Numbered from the stretch's first letter, positions 23,372-32,683 are shown. The stretch: DNA of 39,601 bases from an uncultured bacterium (GCA_938040325.1 CALHXW010000387.1:1-39601); one strand, 5' to 3'. Translations and numbers: made by a program. The notes: generated by a model not told the origin, from the letters alone.

Positions 23372-26300
23372 GTGAGAAGAATCATTGGATGGAGTGCGCT
23401 CGCTTTGGTGGTGCTGCTCACGGCTTGCGGAGACGCGGGCAGCGGTGACCTACAGTGCTTCCGTGACCGTGACGGCGACGGCTGGGGCACGACCGAGCAG
23501 GTCAACGTCATTGGCAACCGGTGCACCAGCGGTACCGCGGCGCTCAGCGGCGACTGCGATGACGACAACCAGTTCATCTTCCCTGGGAAGTTTCGCTACC
23601 CCGACTGTGACGGTGACGGCGCCTACGCATCGGCGAGCATCGACGCTTGCGACACGGTCTGGCGCTGCTTCGACGGTAACCCGCCCGATGGCGGCTGGAA
23701 CGAAAACGTTCCCCCAGCCATCGACCTCGACTGCAACGACGAAGACAGCGGCTCGGCGGTGACGCGCCAGTGGTTTGCCGACTGTGACGGCGACACATTC
23801 TATCAGGGTGCAGGCATCACCTCGTGCAGTCCGCCGACCTCACCATGCCCCGCAACGGCGCCTCCGATCGGCGGCTGGACCACGGAGGTACCACGCAACA
23901 GCGACATCGACTGCGACGACAACGATGAGCTGGCGCAGCCCCGGCAGTCCTGGTTCGCCGACTGCGACGGCGACGGCGCGTTCCGCGGCAGCGAGATCGA
24001 GTCGTGCCTTCGTCCAGCGACGTCGTGTGCGGACGGCGAGACGCCCGACGGTGGCTGGGCCAATGAGCCGCCGGAGGCTGAGGACTGCGACGACGAAGAT
24101 GCCATCTACCTGCCGGGCCTGGTCTGGTTTGCTGACTGTGATGGGGACGGCGCGGCGGCTCAGGCCGGTATCACGGCATGCGGTGCACCCGTGACGCCCT
24201 GCACGGGTGGGTTCGAGCCGCTCGGCGGGTGGACGCTCGACAATCCCGGAGAGGACTTCGACTGCAACGACGAAAACGACGCCCAGTACCCTGGTAAGCT
24301 CTGGTACGCCGACTGCGACGGAGACGGCGCGTTCACAGGGAGTCCCACAACCGCGTGCAGCGTGCCCGCGGATGCCTGCGGCGATGGCGAGATTGCAGAC
24401 GGCGGGTTCCTCGACGATCTGCCGACTCAGCCAGACTGCGATGACGACGATGCGACCCGCTTCCCCACCCTCGAGTGGTACGCTGACTGTGACGGTGACT
24501 CGGGCTATCGCGACACGCCGATCGTGAGCTGCCAGCAACCGCTCACGCCCTGTACGAGCGGCGCCGATCCCAGCGGCTGGGTCCACAGCATGCCCGCGGT
24601 GCCGGACTGCAACGACGAAGACGCCGCGTCGCTGACCACCCTCGAGTGGTTTCCCGACTGCGACGCCGATGGCATCTATGCGAGCAAGCCCGAGGACAGC
24701 TGTGGGCCGCCCGCCATCAGTCCGTGTCAGGACGGGCAAACGCCTGACGGGCAGTACACCACGGTCAAGCCCACGACGGCAGACTGCGACGATGAGGACG
24801 CCACGCTCGCGTCGAACAAGGTGTGGTTTTCCGACTGCGACAACGACGGCAAGTTCAAGGAGACCGGCTTTGTCGGGTGCTCGCCGCCGATCGGCGTGTG
24901 TGCGGATCTCGACGTCCCGGACGGCGGCTGGTCTCAGTTCGACCCAGGACCGTCTGGCCGCGACTGTGACGACGAGGACGCAAGCGAGTTCCCAGGTCAG
25001 GCGTGGTTTGCCGACTGCGACGGCGACACCGCCCACAACCCGGTGCCATGGCTCTCGTGCGAGCGCCCTGTCGGTGTCTGCCTCGGCGGTTCGGATCCCG
25101 CCGGTGGTTTCGTCAACGACGCCGTCTCACTGGACTGCGATGATGAAAACGCAGCAGCCGTCCCCGATGAGGTCTGGTACGCCGACTGCGATGGCGACGG
25201 CGTCTTTCGGGCAAGCGGTGTCTTTTCGTGTGGGCAGCCCGGCACGATCTGCGTCGATGGGGCCAACCCTGACGGCGGATGGACCCGCACGGCGCCGACC
25301 ACGGTGGACTGTCATGACGAGGACGACGAGCGCTTTCCCGGTCAGAGCTGGTACCCGGACTGCGACAACGACCGCTTCTTCGCCAACACTCCCTTTGTCG
25401 GCTGCGAGCCGAGCAACGGCTGGACGTGCCTCGACGGCAACCCACCGCCGGGCGGCTTCGGCCCAGGTGCCGTTGCCCCCTACGACTGTGACGACGCTGA
25501 TCAGGGCACGAACCCGTCGATCCTCTGGTATCCCGACTGCGATGGTGACGGCTCGTTTAGCGCCACCGGCATCGCGTCCTGCGGTTCTCCGGTCGGTCTG
25601 TGCAACGATGGCCTACCACCCGATGGTGGTTGGGAGCTGCTCAAGCCACAGCTCAGCGTGACCGACTGCGACGACGACTCGGTCCTGCAGTCACCGATCC
25701 GCGACGAGATCTGCTTCGATGGCCTGACCGCCGACGGCGAGGACAACGACTGCGACGGCGTCGCCGACAATGGCTGCCCCTTCATTCACAGCGACAACAT
25801 CTTCAGCAATGAGACGTGGGTCGCCGGCCAACACGTCGTCACGGCCGAGCTGGAGGTGCGAGGGGCGACGCTGACGGTTGAGGACGGTGCGCGAGTGCAC
25901 TTCATTCCAGGTTCGTCTCTGACGGTGGGCGAGTTTGGCAGCGGAGCGAGCGCGCTCATCGTCAACGGAGACCAGACCAACGGCGATGGCGTCATCTTCA
26001 CCCGCGACACCACCTGGGTGCATCCTGGGGAGTCACCGCAGGCGGGCGACTGGGGCGGCATCACCCTCGGCTTCGATGCGACCAACTCGGTGATCGAAGG
26101 CATCACGGTCGAGTACGCGGAAGACGGCATCTTCTGCGACCGCGCCAACCAGCTGACCGTTCGCTCGTCGTTGCTCCGCGTCAACAGCGACAACGGCCTG
26201 GCGTCGAGCTGGTGCAAAGATCTGGTGCTCGATGACCTGACCACGACCCTCAACGCCGCCAACGGGCTCTACCTTGGCACGGGCACCGAGGCGACGGTCG

Positions 26301-27160
26301 AGAACAGCCAGATGATCAACAACGGCGCGAGCGGACTCTTCTGCCAAGCATCGTGCATGGCGCGCGACATCAACAACGAGGTCATCGGCGAGACATTCCA
26401 GCACAACGTCTTGACCGACAACGCCGAGTTCGGCGTTGCGGGCATGCACTTTACGGACTGGCAAGCTCTCAACCCCAATAGCTCCTACGTGGGCAACGGC
26501 GACGACGCCATCGAGCCGCAGTTCGGCAACTGGGAGTCCGGTCCCAACAGCGTCTACTGGCCAAACTTGGGCGTGCCGTATCGCTTCCGCTACTTCCTCG
26601 GGTTCGGCGCGTCGACGACCACGACGCTCGAGATCGAGGCCGGTACGGTCATCGAGGTCAGCGACACCAACCAGCTTGGCATCGGGACCGATGATGCGAC
26701 CCGCCGTGGCACGCTAGTGATCGACCGCGGGCAGTCGACGGATCCCGTCATCATCCGCAAGGGCCCGAGTGCGCCCTTTGGATCCATCCAGCTCTTCCTT
26801 GGCGACGGCTTCGACTGGAGCCTCGCCAACATCGAGGGACTCGTCCTTGAGGAAGGCTACATCGACATCCGTGGCTCGGCCCCGGATGTCGCAACGCTCA
26901 ATGACGTCACCGTCTCTAACGCAACGGCTTCCTGCATTGTCTTGGAGAACGTCTCCGGCGACCTCGATCAGGTCCATGCCTCCGGCTGCGCGACGGGGCT
27001 GACCTTCACGTGTGCGGGGGCCTGCAGCCTCGACGTGGATGACTCGTCGTTTACCGACAACACCGGCTATGGCGCCGAGTGCACCGGCGGCTGCGGCACC
27101 TACGCAGCGTCTTGGACCAACGTCTCCCTCGTCGGCAACGGCAGCGGCGGCACGAACTAG
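23372..27160 (+). CDS. Giant lipoprotein with 12 MopE-like metal-binding repeats and a beta-helix
   Basis: A 1262-residue surface lipoprotein. The signal VRRIIGWSALALVVLLTAC ends in a lipobox Cys19. AAGGGG lies 6 bases before the GTG start. After a half unit, twelve tandem repeats of about 58 residues span residues 73-780. Each opens with W(Y/F)xDCDxDG, has SCxxP and PCxxG cysteines, then PDGGW, and ends DCDDxD. They resemble the putative metal-binding motif of MopE-type proteins and calcium-binding DxDxDG loops. The array closes with DGEDNDCDG, typical of that family. Residues 800-1262 form a repetitive right-handed beta-helix (GDWGGITLGF, VIEGITVEYAEDGIF), as in extracellular adhesins or polysaccharide-active proteins. 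It probably binds Ca or Cu at the cell surface. No partner gene is obvious. Confidence 0.88.
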   Translation: MRRIIGWSALALVVLLTACGDAGSGDLQCFRDRDGDGWGTTEQVNVIGNRCTSGTAALSGDCDDDNQFIFPGKFRYPDCDGDGAYASASIDACDTVWRCFDGNPPDGGWNENVPPAIDLDCNDEDSGSAVTRQWFADCDGDTFYQGAGITSCSPPTSPCPATAPPIGGWTTEVPRNSDIDCDDNDELAQPRQSWFADCDGDGAFRGSEIESCLRPATSCADGETPDGGWANEPPEAEDCDDEDAIYLPGLVWFADCDGDGAAAQAGITACGAPVTPCTGGFEPLGGWTLDNPGEDFDCNDENDAQYPGKLWYADCDGDGAFTGSPTTACSVPADACGDGEIADGGFLDDLPTQPDCDDDDATRFPTLEWYADCDGDSGYRDTPIVSCQQPLTPCTSGADPSGWVHSMPAVPDCNDEDAASLTTLEWFPDCDADGIYASKPEDSCGPPAISPCQDGQTPDGQYTTVKPTTADCDDEDATLASNKVWFSDCDNDGKFKETGFVGCSPPIGVCADLDVPDGGWSQFDPGPSGRDCDDEDASEFPGQAWFADCDGDTAHNPVPWLSCERPVGVCLGGSDPAGGFVNDAVSLDCDDENAAAVPDEVWYADCDGDGVFRASGVFSCGQPGTICVDGANPDGGWTRTAPTTVDCHDEDDERFPGQSWYPDCDNDRFFANTPFVGCEPSNGWTCLDGNPPPGGFGPGAVAPYDCDDADQGTNPSILWYPDCDGDGSFSATGIASCGSPVGLCNDGLPPDGGWELLKPQLSVTDCDDDSVLQSPIRDEICFDGLTADGEDNDCDGVADNGCPFIHSDNIFSNETWVAGQHVVTAELEVRGATLTVEDGARVHFIPGSSLTVGEFGSGASALIVNGDQTNGDGVIFTRDTTWVHPGESPQAGDWGGITLGFDATNSVIEGITVEYAEDGIFCDRANQLTVRSSLLRVNSDNGLASSWCKDLVLDDLTTTLNAANGLYLGTGTEATVENSQMINNGASGLFCQASCMARDINNEVIGETFQHNVLTDNAEFGVAGMHFTDWQALNPNSSYVGNGDDAIEPQFGNWESGPNSVYWPNLGVPYRFRYFLGFGASTTTTLEIEAGTVIEVSDTNQLGIGTDDATRRGTLVIDRGQSTDPVIIRKGPSAPFGSIQLFLGDGFDWSLANIEGLVLEEGYIDIRGSAPDVATLNDVTVSNATASCIVLENVSGDLDQVHASGCATGLTFTCAGACSLDVDDSSFTDNTGYGAECTGGCGTYAASWTNVSLVGNGSGGTN

Positions 27161-27161
27161 G

Positions 27162-27344
27162 ACTCGTCCCAAAACAAGCGCTCTTTCCGGCTGCGGCTTT
27201 GGCGATGCGCTTTCTAGTGACGTCCGTGCGTTCGCTTCGCTCACACGGACTCGACGATGCACGCATCGCCTTCGTCCAGCGGAAGCCGCTGGCAAACGCA
27301 TCGCCTTCGCCTCGCTCGAAACTAGCGCTTGATTTGGGACGAGT
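27162..27344 (+). repeat. Dispersed inverted-repeat element, copy B (complete)
   Basis: A 183-bp element beginning 2 bases after the preceding stop codon. The ends are inverted repeats: GTCCCAAAACAAGCGCT (27166-27182) and AGCGCTTGATTTGGGAC (27324-27340) match at 16 of 17, and the pairing extends 4 bases outward at each side. The interior holds three hairpins: GTCCGTG/CACGGAC (27222-27250), GATGC/GCATC (27256-27267) and CCAGCGG/CCGCTGG with loop AAG (27276-27292). No coding frame is evident. Copies A and C share most of this sequence. Confidence 0.8.
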
Positions 27345-27346
27345 AC

Positions 27347-27380
27347 GAGTCCTAAATCAAGCGCTGTTTTTGAGCGAGGC
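27347..27380 (-). repeat. Inverted end fragment of the dispersed element, next to copy B
   Basis: These 34 bases match the terminal segment of copy C (39464-39497) at about 31 of 34 positions, including AAATCAAGCGCTGTTTT and GAGCGAGGC. They are the reversed right end of a second element placed tail to tail with copy B. The fragment stops exactly at the stop codon of the convergent CitE-like gene. Confidence 0.65.
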
Positions 27381-28817
27381 TCAGCCCGCGGCGTGGCTTC
27401 GGTTGTGGATCATCGCGGCGAACGAGCGGCCGTGGAGTTCCTCCATGGTGAGCCCGGTCGCGAGCACCTCGGCTTCGGTGACCGCGCCGCAGTTGATGGC
27501 GCGCAGGAAGTAGTTCAGCAGCCCCTGACCGGTGGCGGCATCGTCGAACGTGTCGCCGACAAGCGTGGCCTGAGCGGCCTTGTTGACGAAGTTGGTCAGG
27601 CGTAGCGACGCCGCATCGAAGCTCTCGAGGAAGAACGTGTAGATGGCAGCGTAGCGCGACACGAACTGACCCGGGTGCAGGTCCCATCCCTGGTAGATCC
27701 CGCGGGTCAGCGAGTGCATGTTGTTGTCATAGGCAAGCTTCCACGCCCGGTGGACCGACTCGCGGTTTTCGGCGAGTTGGGCGTCGCTTAGGCCGGGGCC
27801 TTCCTTTGGAGCACGGTGCGGGGCGATGGGCATGACGACGGTCGCGCCGTCCGAGAGCCAGACGCCGGTGGCGCCGAGTGCGACCTGCATCGCGTGGGTC
27901 GCAAAGTCGCAGGTCGGATGATCCATCTGCTGGTAGGCTGCCGTCACGCTAACAGAGGCCGTGTAGTCGTAGGTGCCAAAGTGCGCGCCGGTGCATCGTC
28001 CCTGGGCGGCTCGAACGAGCCTCGGTAGCGCGACCACGCCATCTTCGCCGACGATCGACTGGGTGGTCTCGACCATGATCTCGCACTTGAGCGCACCCGC
28101 CGGGATCGCGGTGTTGCTCTCAAGCACCTCGAAGAGGCCGACCAAGGTCTCAACCTGCTCGATGTGCGTGACCTTTGGCAGCGTCACGACAAAGTTGTCT
28201 GGCAGGACGCCGCCGGTCGCTTCGCTCAGCGTTGTGAGGAAGATGTCGAGGGTCCGAAAGCTCCGGCGATAGAGCTCTTCGGTGAAGGGCTTGATGCGGA
28301 TCCCCAAGAAGGGTGGAAGGGTCCCGTCGGCGAGCCCCGCCGCGGCCTGCTTGGCAGAGTTCTCGGCGTGACCGTCTTCCTCGGCGTCGGGGCGGTTGCC
28401 ATAGCCGTCCTCGAAGTCGATGCGAAAGTCCTCGCAGGCATCACGCTTGAGCTTGTCCTGAACGCGGTTGTAGACCCGCCACGCGAGCCGTCCGGGGCCG
28501 TCGGCACCGCCTTCGAACGCGGCGGCGAGGGCGGCCACGTCCTCGGCTGACGACGGCAGGCTCTCGTGCTCTGGAAGCTCCAGCGCGCGCGCTAGCTCCG
28601 CAAAGTCGGACGCGTATGCGTCGAGCGTGCGCTGCGCCAAGACGCCAAGCTTTGCGGCAGTACCGGCCTTAAAGATGTGAGCGCCGCCGTAGACGGTGTG
28701 GACCGGCTGACGCTTTGAGGACTCGCCAGGGAAAGCGCGCGCAAAGCGTGCGTTGGCGGCGGTGAGCGAGCTCGTGAGCTGGCCGATGCGAGCGTCGTCG
28801 AAGGTCGTGTTGGGCAT
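27381..28817 (-). CDS. CitE-like HpcH/HpaI aldolase-family lyase (DUF6986)
   Basis: A 478-residue protein of the phosphoenolpyruvate/HpcH-HpaI aldolase superfamily. FRIDFEDGYGNRPDAEEDGHAE carries the acidic residues typical of CitE-like lyases, FLGIRIKPFTEELYRRSFRTL contains the arginine-bearing strand, and KCEIMVETTQSIVGEDG and GAHFGTYDYTASV supply further active-site residues. Members of this group occur in actinobacteria near allantoin genes. As the last gene behind alc, uraD and uraH it may handle glyoxylate, the final carbon product of allantoate breakdown, for example by a malyl-CoA-type condensation; that is inference. AAGGA lies 8 bases before the ATG. The 3' end abuts a dispersed-repeat fragment. 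Confidence 0.8.
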   Translation of the reverse strand: MPNTTFDDARIGQLTSSLTAANARFARAFPGESSKRQPVHTVYGGAHIFKAGTAAKLGVLAQRTLDAYASDFAELARALELPEHESLPSSAEDVAALAAAFEGGADGPGRLAWRVYNRVQDKLKRDACEDFRIDFEDGYGNRPDAEEDGHAENSAKQAAAGLADGTLPPFLGIRIKPFTEELYRRSFRTLDIFLTTLSEATGGVLPDNFVVTLPKVTHIEQVETLVGLFEVLESNTAIPAGALKCEIMVETTQSIVGEDGVVALPRLVRAAQGRCTGAHFGTYDYTASVSVTAAYQQMDHPTCDFATHAMQVALGATGVWLSDGATVVMPIAPHRAPKEGPGLSDAQLAENRESVHRAWKLAYDNNMHSLTRGIYQGWDLHPGQFVSRYAAIYTFFLESFDAASLRLTNFVNKAAQATLVGDTFDDAATGQGLLNYFLRAINCGAVTEAEVLATGLTMEELHGRSFAAMIHNRSHAAG

Positions 28818-28867
28818 GTTGAGGTCCTTCTTGAGGAGGGGGGCAACCGGCGAGCGCGACGCGTCCC

Positions 28868-29212
28868 TCAGCTGCCGCGGTAGGTCGAGATACCGAAGGG
28901 GCTCAGCAGCAGGGGCACATGGTAGTGCTCGTCGTCGGCGGCCACCTCAAAGATGATGGGCACGTACGGATAGAACCCACGGCTGCCGTGGGTTGCCTCG
29001 AGGTAAGCGGCCGTCTCGAAGAGCATCCGGTAGGTCCCCTGAGTCAGGCTCTCGCCGGCAGGTAGCAGATCGCCGACCCGGCCGTCGGCGTTCGTCGTCT
29101 GGCGCGTGAGCTGGCGCCAGTCGTCGCCGTCCTGACGTGCCAGCGAGAGCACCAGCCCCTCCGCGGGACGCCCGAGGGCAGTGTCGAGGACATGAGTCGA
29201 GATTGTGCTCAT
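28868..29212 (-). CDS. uraH: 5-hydroxyisourate hydrolase
   Basis: A 114-residue transthyretin-related protein that hydrolyses 5-hydroxyisourate, the first product of urate oxidation, to OHCU. It has the full signature: THVLDTALGRPA at residues 6-17 with His7, and the C-terminal block HYHVPLLLSPFGISTYRGS ending in the diagnostic YRGS. Length is typical, and no periplasmic signal is present, so it is cytoplasmic. Its ATG overlaps the uraD stop by 4 bases. It acts just before UraD, and gene order alc-uraD-uraH follows the pathway backwards. Confidence 0.97.
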   Translation of the reverse strand: MSTISTHVLDTALGRPAEGLVLSLARQDGDDWRQLTRQTTNADGRVGDLLPAGESLTQGTYRMLFETAAYLEATHGSRGFYPYVPIIFEVAADDEHYHVPLLLSPFGISTYRGS

Positions 29213-29712
29213 ACGAGGATCCTTGCGAGGCGGAGTCGGGTGATCTGACGTTGTTCGTTGGCTGCGATCGCCAGCTCTTGCTCTGGCGTGTTGGCCATCC
29301 GCGTCGACAGCGACACGAGCATCTCGTCGGCGGTCTTGCCGGTCGCGCAGATGAGGAAGACGTGCCCAAAGCGTGCTTCGTAGTCGAGGTTGCCCTGATG
29401 CAGAGACTGAATGACCGCGTCGCCGGCGCCCGCCATGCCCGCTTGCTCACGACTGGAGTGATCGCCAGAGCGTCCGAAGCGAGCTCGCAGCTTGTCCACG
29501 TCGCCAATGCGCGGGTGGTGCGCGAATGCCTCGAGCCAGTCCTCATCGGTCAGTGCGTCAAAGGCGGCGTCGGCGGCGTCAAAGAGCGCCTTGGGGGTCT
29601 CGAAAGGACGGGCATCACGCATGGCTTCAGCCCACGCGCGCGCGCCGCAGCACGCCATGAACGTCGCGCTCGCACCGTCGAGATCGTCGTCGTTGAGCTC
29701 CGCGAGGCTCAT
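29209..29712 (-). CDS. uraD: OHCU decarboxylase
   Basis: A 167-residue 2-oxo-4-hydroxy-4-carboxy-5-ureidoimidazoline decarboxylase giving S-allantoin. The catalytic HHPRIGD holds His66, SREQAGMAGAGD provides the conserved Ser/Glu/Gln cluster, and YEARFGHVFLICATGK completes the binding site. Start ATG 29712 overlaps the alc stop (ATGA); a GTG three codons upstream is less likely. Together with UraH it ensures stereospecific allantoin formation. No uricase (urate oxidase or FAD urate hydroxylase) is encoded in the window, so the first step must lie elsewhere. Confidence 0.97.
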   Translation of the reverse strand: MSLAELNDDDLDGASATFMACCGARAWAEAMRDARPFETPKALFDAADAAFDALTDEDWLEAFAHHPRIGDVDKLRARFGRSGDHSSREQAGMAGAGDAVIQSLHQGNLDYEARFGHVFLICATGKTADEMLVSLSTRMANTPEQELAIAANEQRQITRLRLARILV

Positions 29713-30752
29713 TGGGGCCACCCGTAGACGCGCAGACGGCTCACGCCACCGTCCGGAAAGATCCGCAGGCGCACATGGGTGATCGGCGCGTCGGCCTCAA
29801 CGGCAAAGAGATGGCGCCAGTGCGCCGACAGCGGCGAGACCGGCACAAGCGTCTTCCAGTCCGCCGATGCGATGCCCTCGGCGGACAGCCCCGGCGCGTG
29901 AACCCCTTCCACCGTGCAGCGGTCAGCGAAGTTGCCCTTGAAGTGGTGGGTCTCGACGGCGATCTGAGCGACCTTTGTGACGGCGCCAAGCGCCACCACG
30001 CACCAGTCGTGCTCCTCGAGGAAGCTGCTGTCGTCGGCGTTGGGTGGGTTCGCGCGGCGTCGGCGCGTCTCCCAGCCGTCGTGCATACCGCTCGCTCTGC
30101 CCGGGATCAGCAGGTGGTTGGGGCTCGAGAAGAAGTAGTCGTTGGCTGCGAGCACGACCCCGCCGTTGTCGAGGCCCGCTGTGTCGACGACGCTCCCGGC
30201 CGGCAGCTGGGATGCGTCGAGCTGACCACGTCCAAAGACACGCAGCCTCGCGACGCCGCCGTCTGGGTGGATCCTGAGGCGAACGTGCGTGAATCGGCGC
30301 GTGTCGGTGACGTGGAAGTCGTTGTGCGAACCACGCTCGAGCGGGACGCGGTCGAGCAGCGTCTCCCACGCGTCGCTGACCTCATCGAGCCGCTCGACAC
30401 GCAGCGGTCCGGGCCCGTGCCAGGCGAGGGCATCGAGCGACGCGTGGCCCGGGTGATTGCCGAGGAAGTGCGCGGTGTCGATGTCGACGCCGGAGATGAC
30501 GCCAGCGACTCCGAGACGCACAATGCACCAGTCGTGGCCAGGCACGCGCTTTCGTCGGCTCTCCCACCCGTCCATCCACTTTCCGCGGTCGGTGTAGCGG
30601 TCGGGGTCCCAGACGGCGTCGTGACCCTTGAGAAGGTTCTCCTTCTCAGCGAAGAAGTCGTCGCTTGTCGCGAGCGCCAGCGCGCCGAGGCGATCGAGTG
30701 CCAAGTTGGGTAGCGCCGTGAACTCAGGGCGTGTCGCTTCTTGTTTCACCAA
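29709..30752 (-). CDS. alc: Allantoicase
   Basis: A 347-residue allantoicase that hydrolyses allantoate to ureidoglycolate and urea. It shows the internal duplication of the family: each half has a WESRRKR- or WETRRRR-type segment followed by DWCIVRLG or DWCVVALG, then VDIDTAHFLGNHP or IAVETHHFKGNF, and ends with THVRLRIHPDGGVARLRVFG or THVRLRIFPDGGVSRLRVYG. Both halves are intact. The start is TTG (30752) or GTG (30749), 6 or 9 bases after a strong GGAGG. nadB lies 99 bases upstream on the same strand. Allantoinase and ureidoglycolate lyase are missing from the window. Confidence 0.96.
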   Translation of the reverse strand: MVKQEATRPEFTALPNLALDRLGALALATSDDFFAEKENLLKGHDAVWDPDRYTDRGKWMDGWESRRKRVPGHDWCIVRLGVAGVISGVDIDTAHFLGNHPGHASLDALAWHGPGPLRVERLDEVSDAWETLLDRVPLERGSHNDFHVTDTRRFTHVRLRIHPDGGVARLRVFGRGQLDASQLPAGSVVDTAGLDNGGVVLAANDYFFSSPNHLLIPGRASGMHDGWETRRRRANPPNADDSSFLEEHDWCVVALGAVTKVAQIAVETHHFKGNFADRCTVEGVHAPGLSAEGIASADWKTLVPVSPLSAHWRHLFAVEADAPITHVRLRIFPDGGVSRLRVYGWPQ

Positions 30753-30851
30753 TGCGGACCTCCGTGGGTCGGACTCTCATACGGCTCAGACGTGAGGGCC
30801 AGCCAAATCTCACCGGTGTCAGCACAGCGAATTCGCCGAGCCCTGGTGCGG

Positions 30852-32459
30852 CTACCGTCTGCGGCCGCGCTGTACGATCGTGTCGCGCATCCACTGCGCG
30901 TCGTCGCGGTCTGGGTAGTCGAGCGTGAAGTGCAGCCCGCGCGACTCCTTTCGGATGAGCGCGCTCTCGATGATAAGCTCCGCGACCTGCGCGATGTTGC
31001 GCAGCTCGATGAGGTCCCGTGTCATCGTGAAGTCCCAGTAGTCGTCTTTGATCTCCTGGTTGAGCACCTTGATGCGGTTACGCGCGCGCAGGAGCCGGCG
31101 GTTGCTGCGCACAATACCGACGTAGTTCCACATCAGGCGTCGGATCTCGTCCCAGGCGTGGGCAATGAGCACGCGCTCGTCCGGATCGGACGCGCCGCCC
31201 GTCTGCCAGTCCGGCACCTCCGGATCGAGCTTGATGACGGCGCTCGCCTGGATGGCGGCCGACACGTCGGCGGCGCGGTGGCCAAAGACCATCCCCTCCA
31301 GCAGCGAGTTCGAGGCCAGCCGGTTGGCCCCGTGCAGGCCGGTGTGTGAGGTCTCGCCGGCCACCAGAAGCCCGGGCAGGGCGGTCTGCCCCCAGGCGTC
31401 ACACTGAACACCGCCGCAGCAGTAGTGGGCTGCCGGGACGATCGGAATCGGCTCGGTCCGCATGTCGATGCCGAACTCCATTAGCTTCTTGTGCACGCCG
31501 GGGAAGTGGTGCTCGACCTTGCCGTCGGGCAGGTGCGACATGTCGAGGTACATGCACCAGTCGCCGGTCCGCTTCATCTCGCTGTCGATGGCGCGAGCGA
31601 CAATGTCGCGCGGAGCGAGGTCTCGGAGCTCGTGGTAGTCGGCCATGAACGCGTGGCCGTCCTTGCGCCGGAGGATGCCACCCTCGCCACGGCACGCCTC
31701 GGTCACCAGAAAGTTCTTTGCTTTCGGGTGATAGAGGCACGTCGGGTGGAACTGATAGAACTCCATGTTGGCAATGGGGACGCCCACGCGCCACGCCATC
31801 GCGATCCCGTCGCCGGTCGCGACGTCTGGGTTGGAGGAGTAGCGGTAGACCTTGCCGGCGCCGCCGGTTGCCAACATCACGACCTTTGCGAGGAAGGTGT
31901 GGACGTCGCCGGTGTTGATATCGAGGACGTAGGCACCGAGGCACCGATCATCGCCAGGCATGCCGAGGCGTCGCTTGGAGATAAGGTCGATCGCATGGTG
32001 GTCTTCGTAGAATGTAATGTTGTCGTGGGCGGTGGCCACGTCGGTGAGTGCCGCCTGAATGGCCGCACCCGTCATGTCCTTGGCGTGGACGACACGGCGC
32101 GCCGAGTGACCGCCCTCGCGGGTGAGGTGAAGCGTGTCGGGGTCGTCTTCGAGGGTGTCGAACACGACGCCTCGGTCGATGAGCTCGCGCAGCCGCTCGG
32201 GTCCGCCCTCGACGCAGACGCGCACAATGTCGCGGGCGTTGAGTCCGTCGCCGGCGACAATGGTGTCTTCGACGTGGGCGTCGAAGGTGTCGTCGGGATC
32301 CATCACGGTCGCGACGCCGCCCTGAGCCCAGCGGGTGTTCGTGTCGGAGCGCTCTCGCTTTGTCACCACAGCCACGGGGCCATGTTCGGCCATCCGGAGT
32401 GCGTACGTGAGGCCAGCAATACCGCTGCCGATAACCAAAGTTTCGCAGGTGTACTTCAT
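30852..32459 (-). CDS. nadB: L-aspartate oxidase
   Basis: A 535-residue flavoprotein that oxidises aspartate to iminoaspartate for quinolinate and NAD synthesis. It shows the FAD motif LVIGSGIAGLTYALRMAEHG, TRWAQGGVATVMDPDDTF, REGGHSARRVVHAKDMTG, the catalytic region FYQFHPTCLYHP, CRGEGGILRR, and HGANRLASNSLLEGMVFGHRAA. The C-terminal helical domain (RRLMWNYVGIVRSNRRLLRA) is complete. Length is typical. NadB rather than succinate dehydrogenase or fumarate reductase is favoured by the TRWAQGG stretch and the lack of sdhB/sdhC neighbours. nadA and nadC are not nearby. The ATG has no strong ribosome binding site. Confidence 0.95.
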   Translation of the reverse strand: MKYTCETLVIGSGIAGLTYALRMAEHGPVAVVTKRERSDTNTRWAQGGVATVMDPDDTFDAHVEDTIVAGDGLNARDIVRVCVEGGPERLRELIDRGVVFDTLEDDPDTLHLTREGGHSARRVVHAKDMTGAAIQAALTDVATAHDNITFYEDHHAIDLISKRRLGMPGDDRCLGAYVLDINTGDVHTFLAKVVMLATGGAGKVYRYSSNPDVATGDGIAMAWRVGVPIANMEFYQFHPTCLYHPKAKNFLVTEACRGEGGILRRKDGHAFMADYHELRDLAPRDIVARAIDSEMKRTGDWCMYLDMSHLPDGKVEHHFPGVHKKLMEFGIDMRTEPIPIVPAAHYCCGGVQCDAWGQTALPGLLVAGETSHTGLHGANRLASNSLLEGMVFGHRAADVSAAIQASAVIKLDPEVPDWQTGGASDPDERVLIAHAWDEIRRLMWNYVGIVRSNRRLLRARNRIKVLNQEIKDDYWDFTMTRDLIELRNIAQVAELIIESALIRKESRGLHFTLDYPDRDDAQWMRDTIVQRGRRR

Positions 32460-32683
32460 GACCCGAGCATGTCGCCTGGCCAGCGCCTAAACAAGTCCTT
32501 CTTGCGGCGCGGGCGCCCCGGGGTTGCGCGTGTGCTGGCTCCTGCTCAGCCGAGTCGCCAACTCCGGCGTCAGCGAGAGCCCGTTGAGGCCGGTCCGCAC
32601 GGACCGTCGACACACCCGACTACAGCGTCCTCGACCGGCGCGGAGCTTGCATGCGTAGCCGCCGCCATGGCACCCCTTTCCGT

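Noticed and set aside
23588..25770. Regularly spaced repeats suggestive of a CRISPR array
   Set aside because: The repeats are about 174 bp, in frame and translate to conserved protein units (WxxDCDxDG). They are coding tandem repeats.
27162..27344. Copy B as an intrinsic terminator for the upstream lipoprotein gene
   Set aside because: The inverted ends are 140 bases apart and no T-run follows a compact stem. The sequence recurs elsewhere as a dispersed element, so a terminator call is not supported, though it may still affect transcription.
30753..30851. Promoter for alc between nadB and alc
   Set aside because: TTGGCT and TATGAG are present on the minus strand, but the spacing is about 19 bases and the match is weak. 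Read-through from nadB is equally possible.
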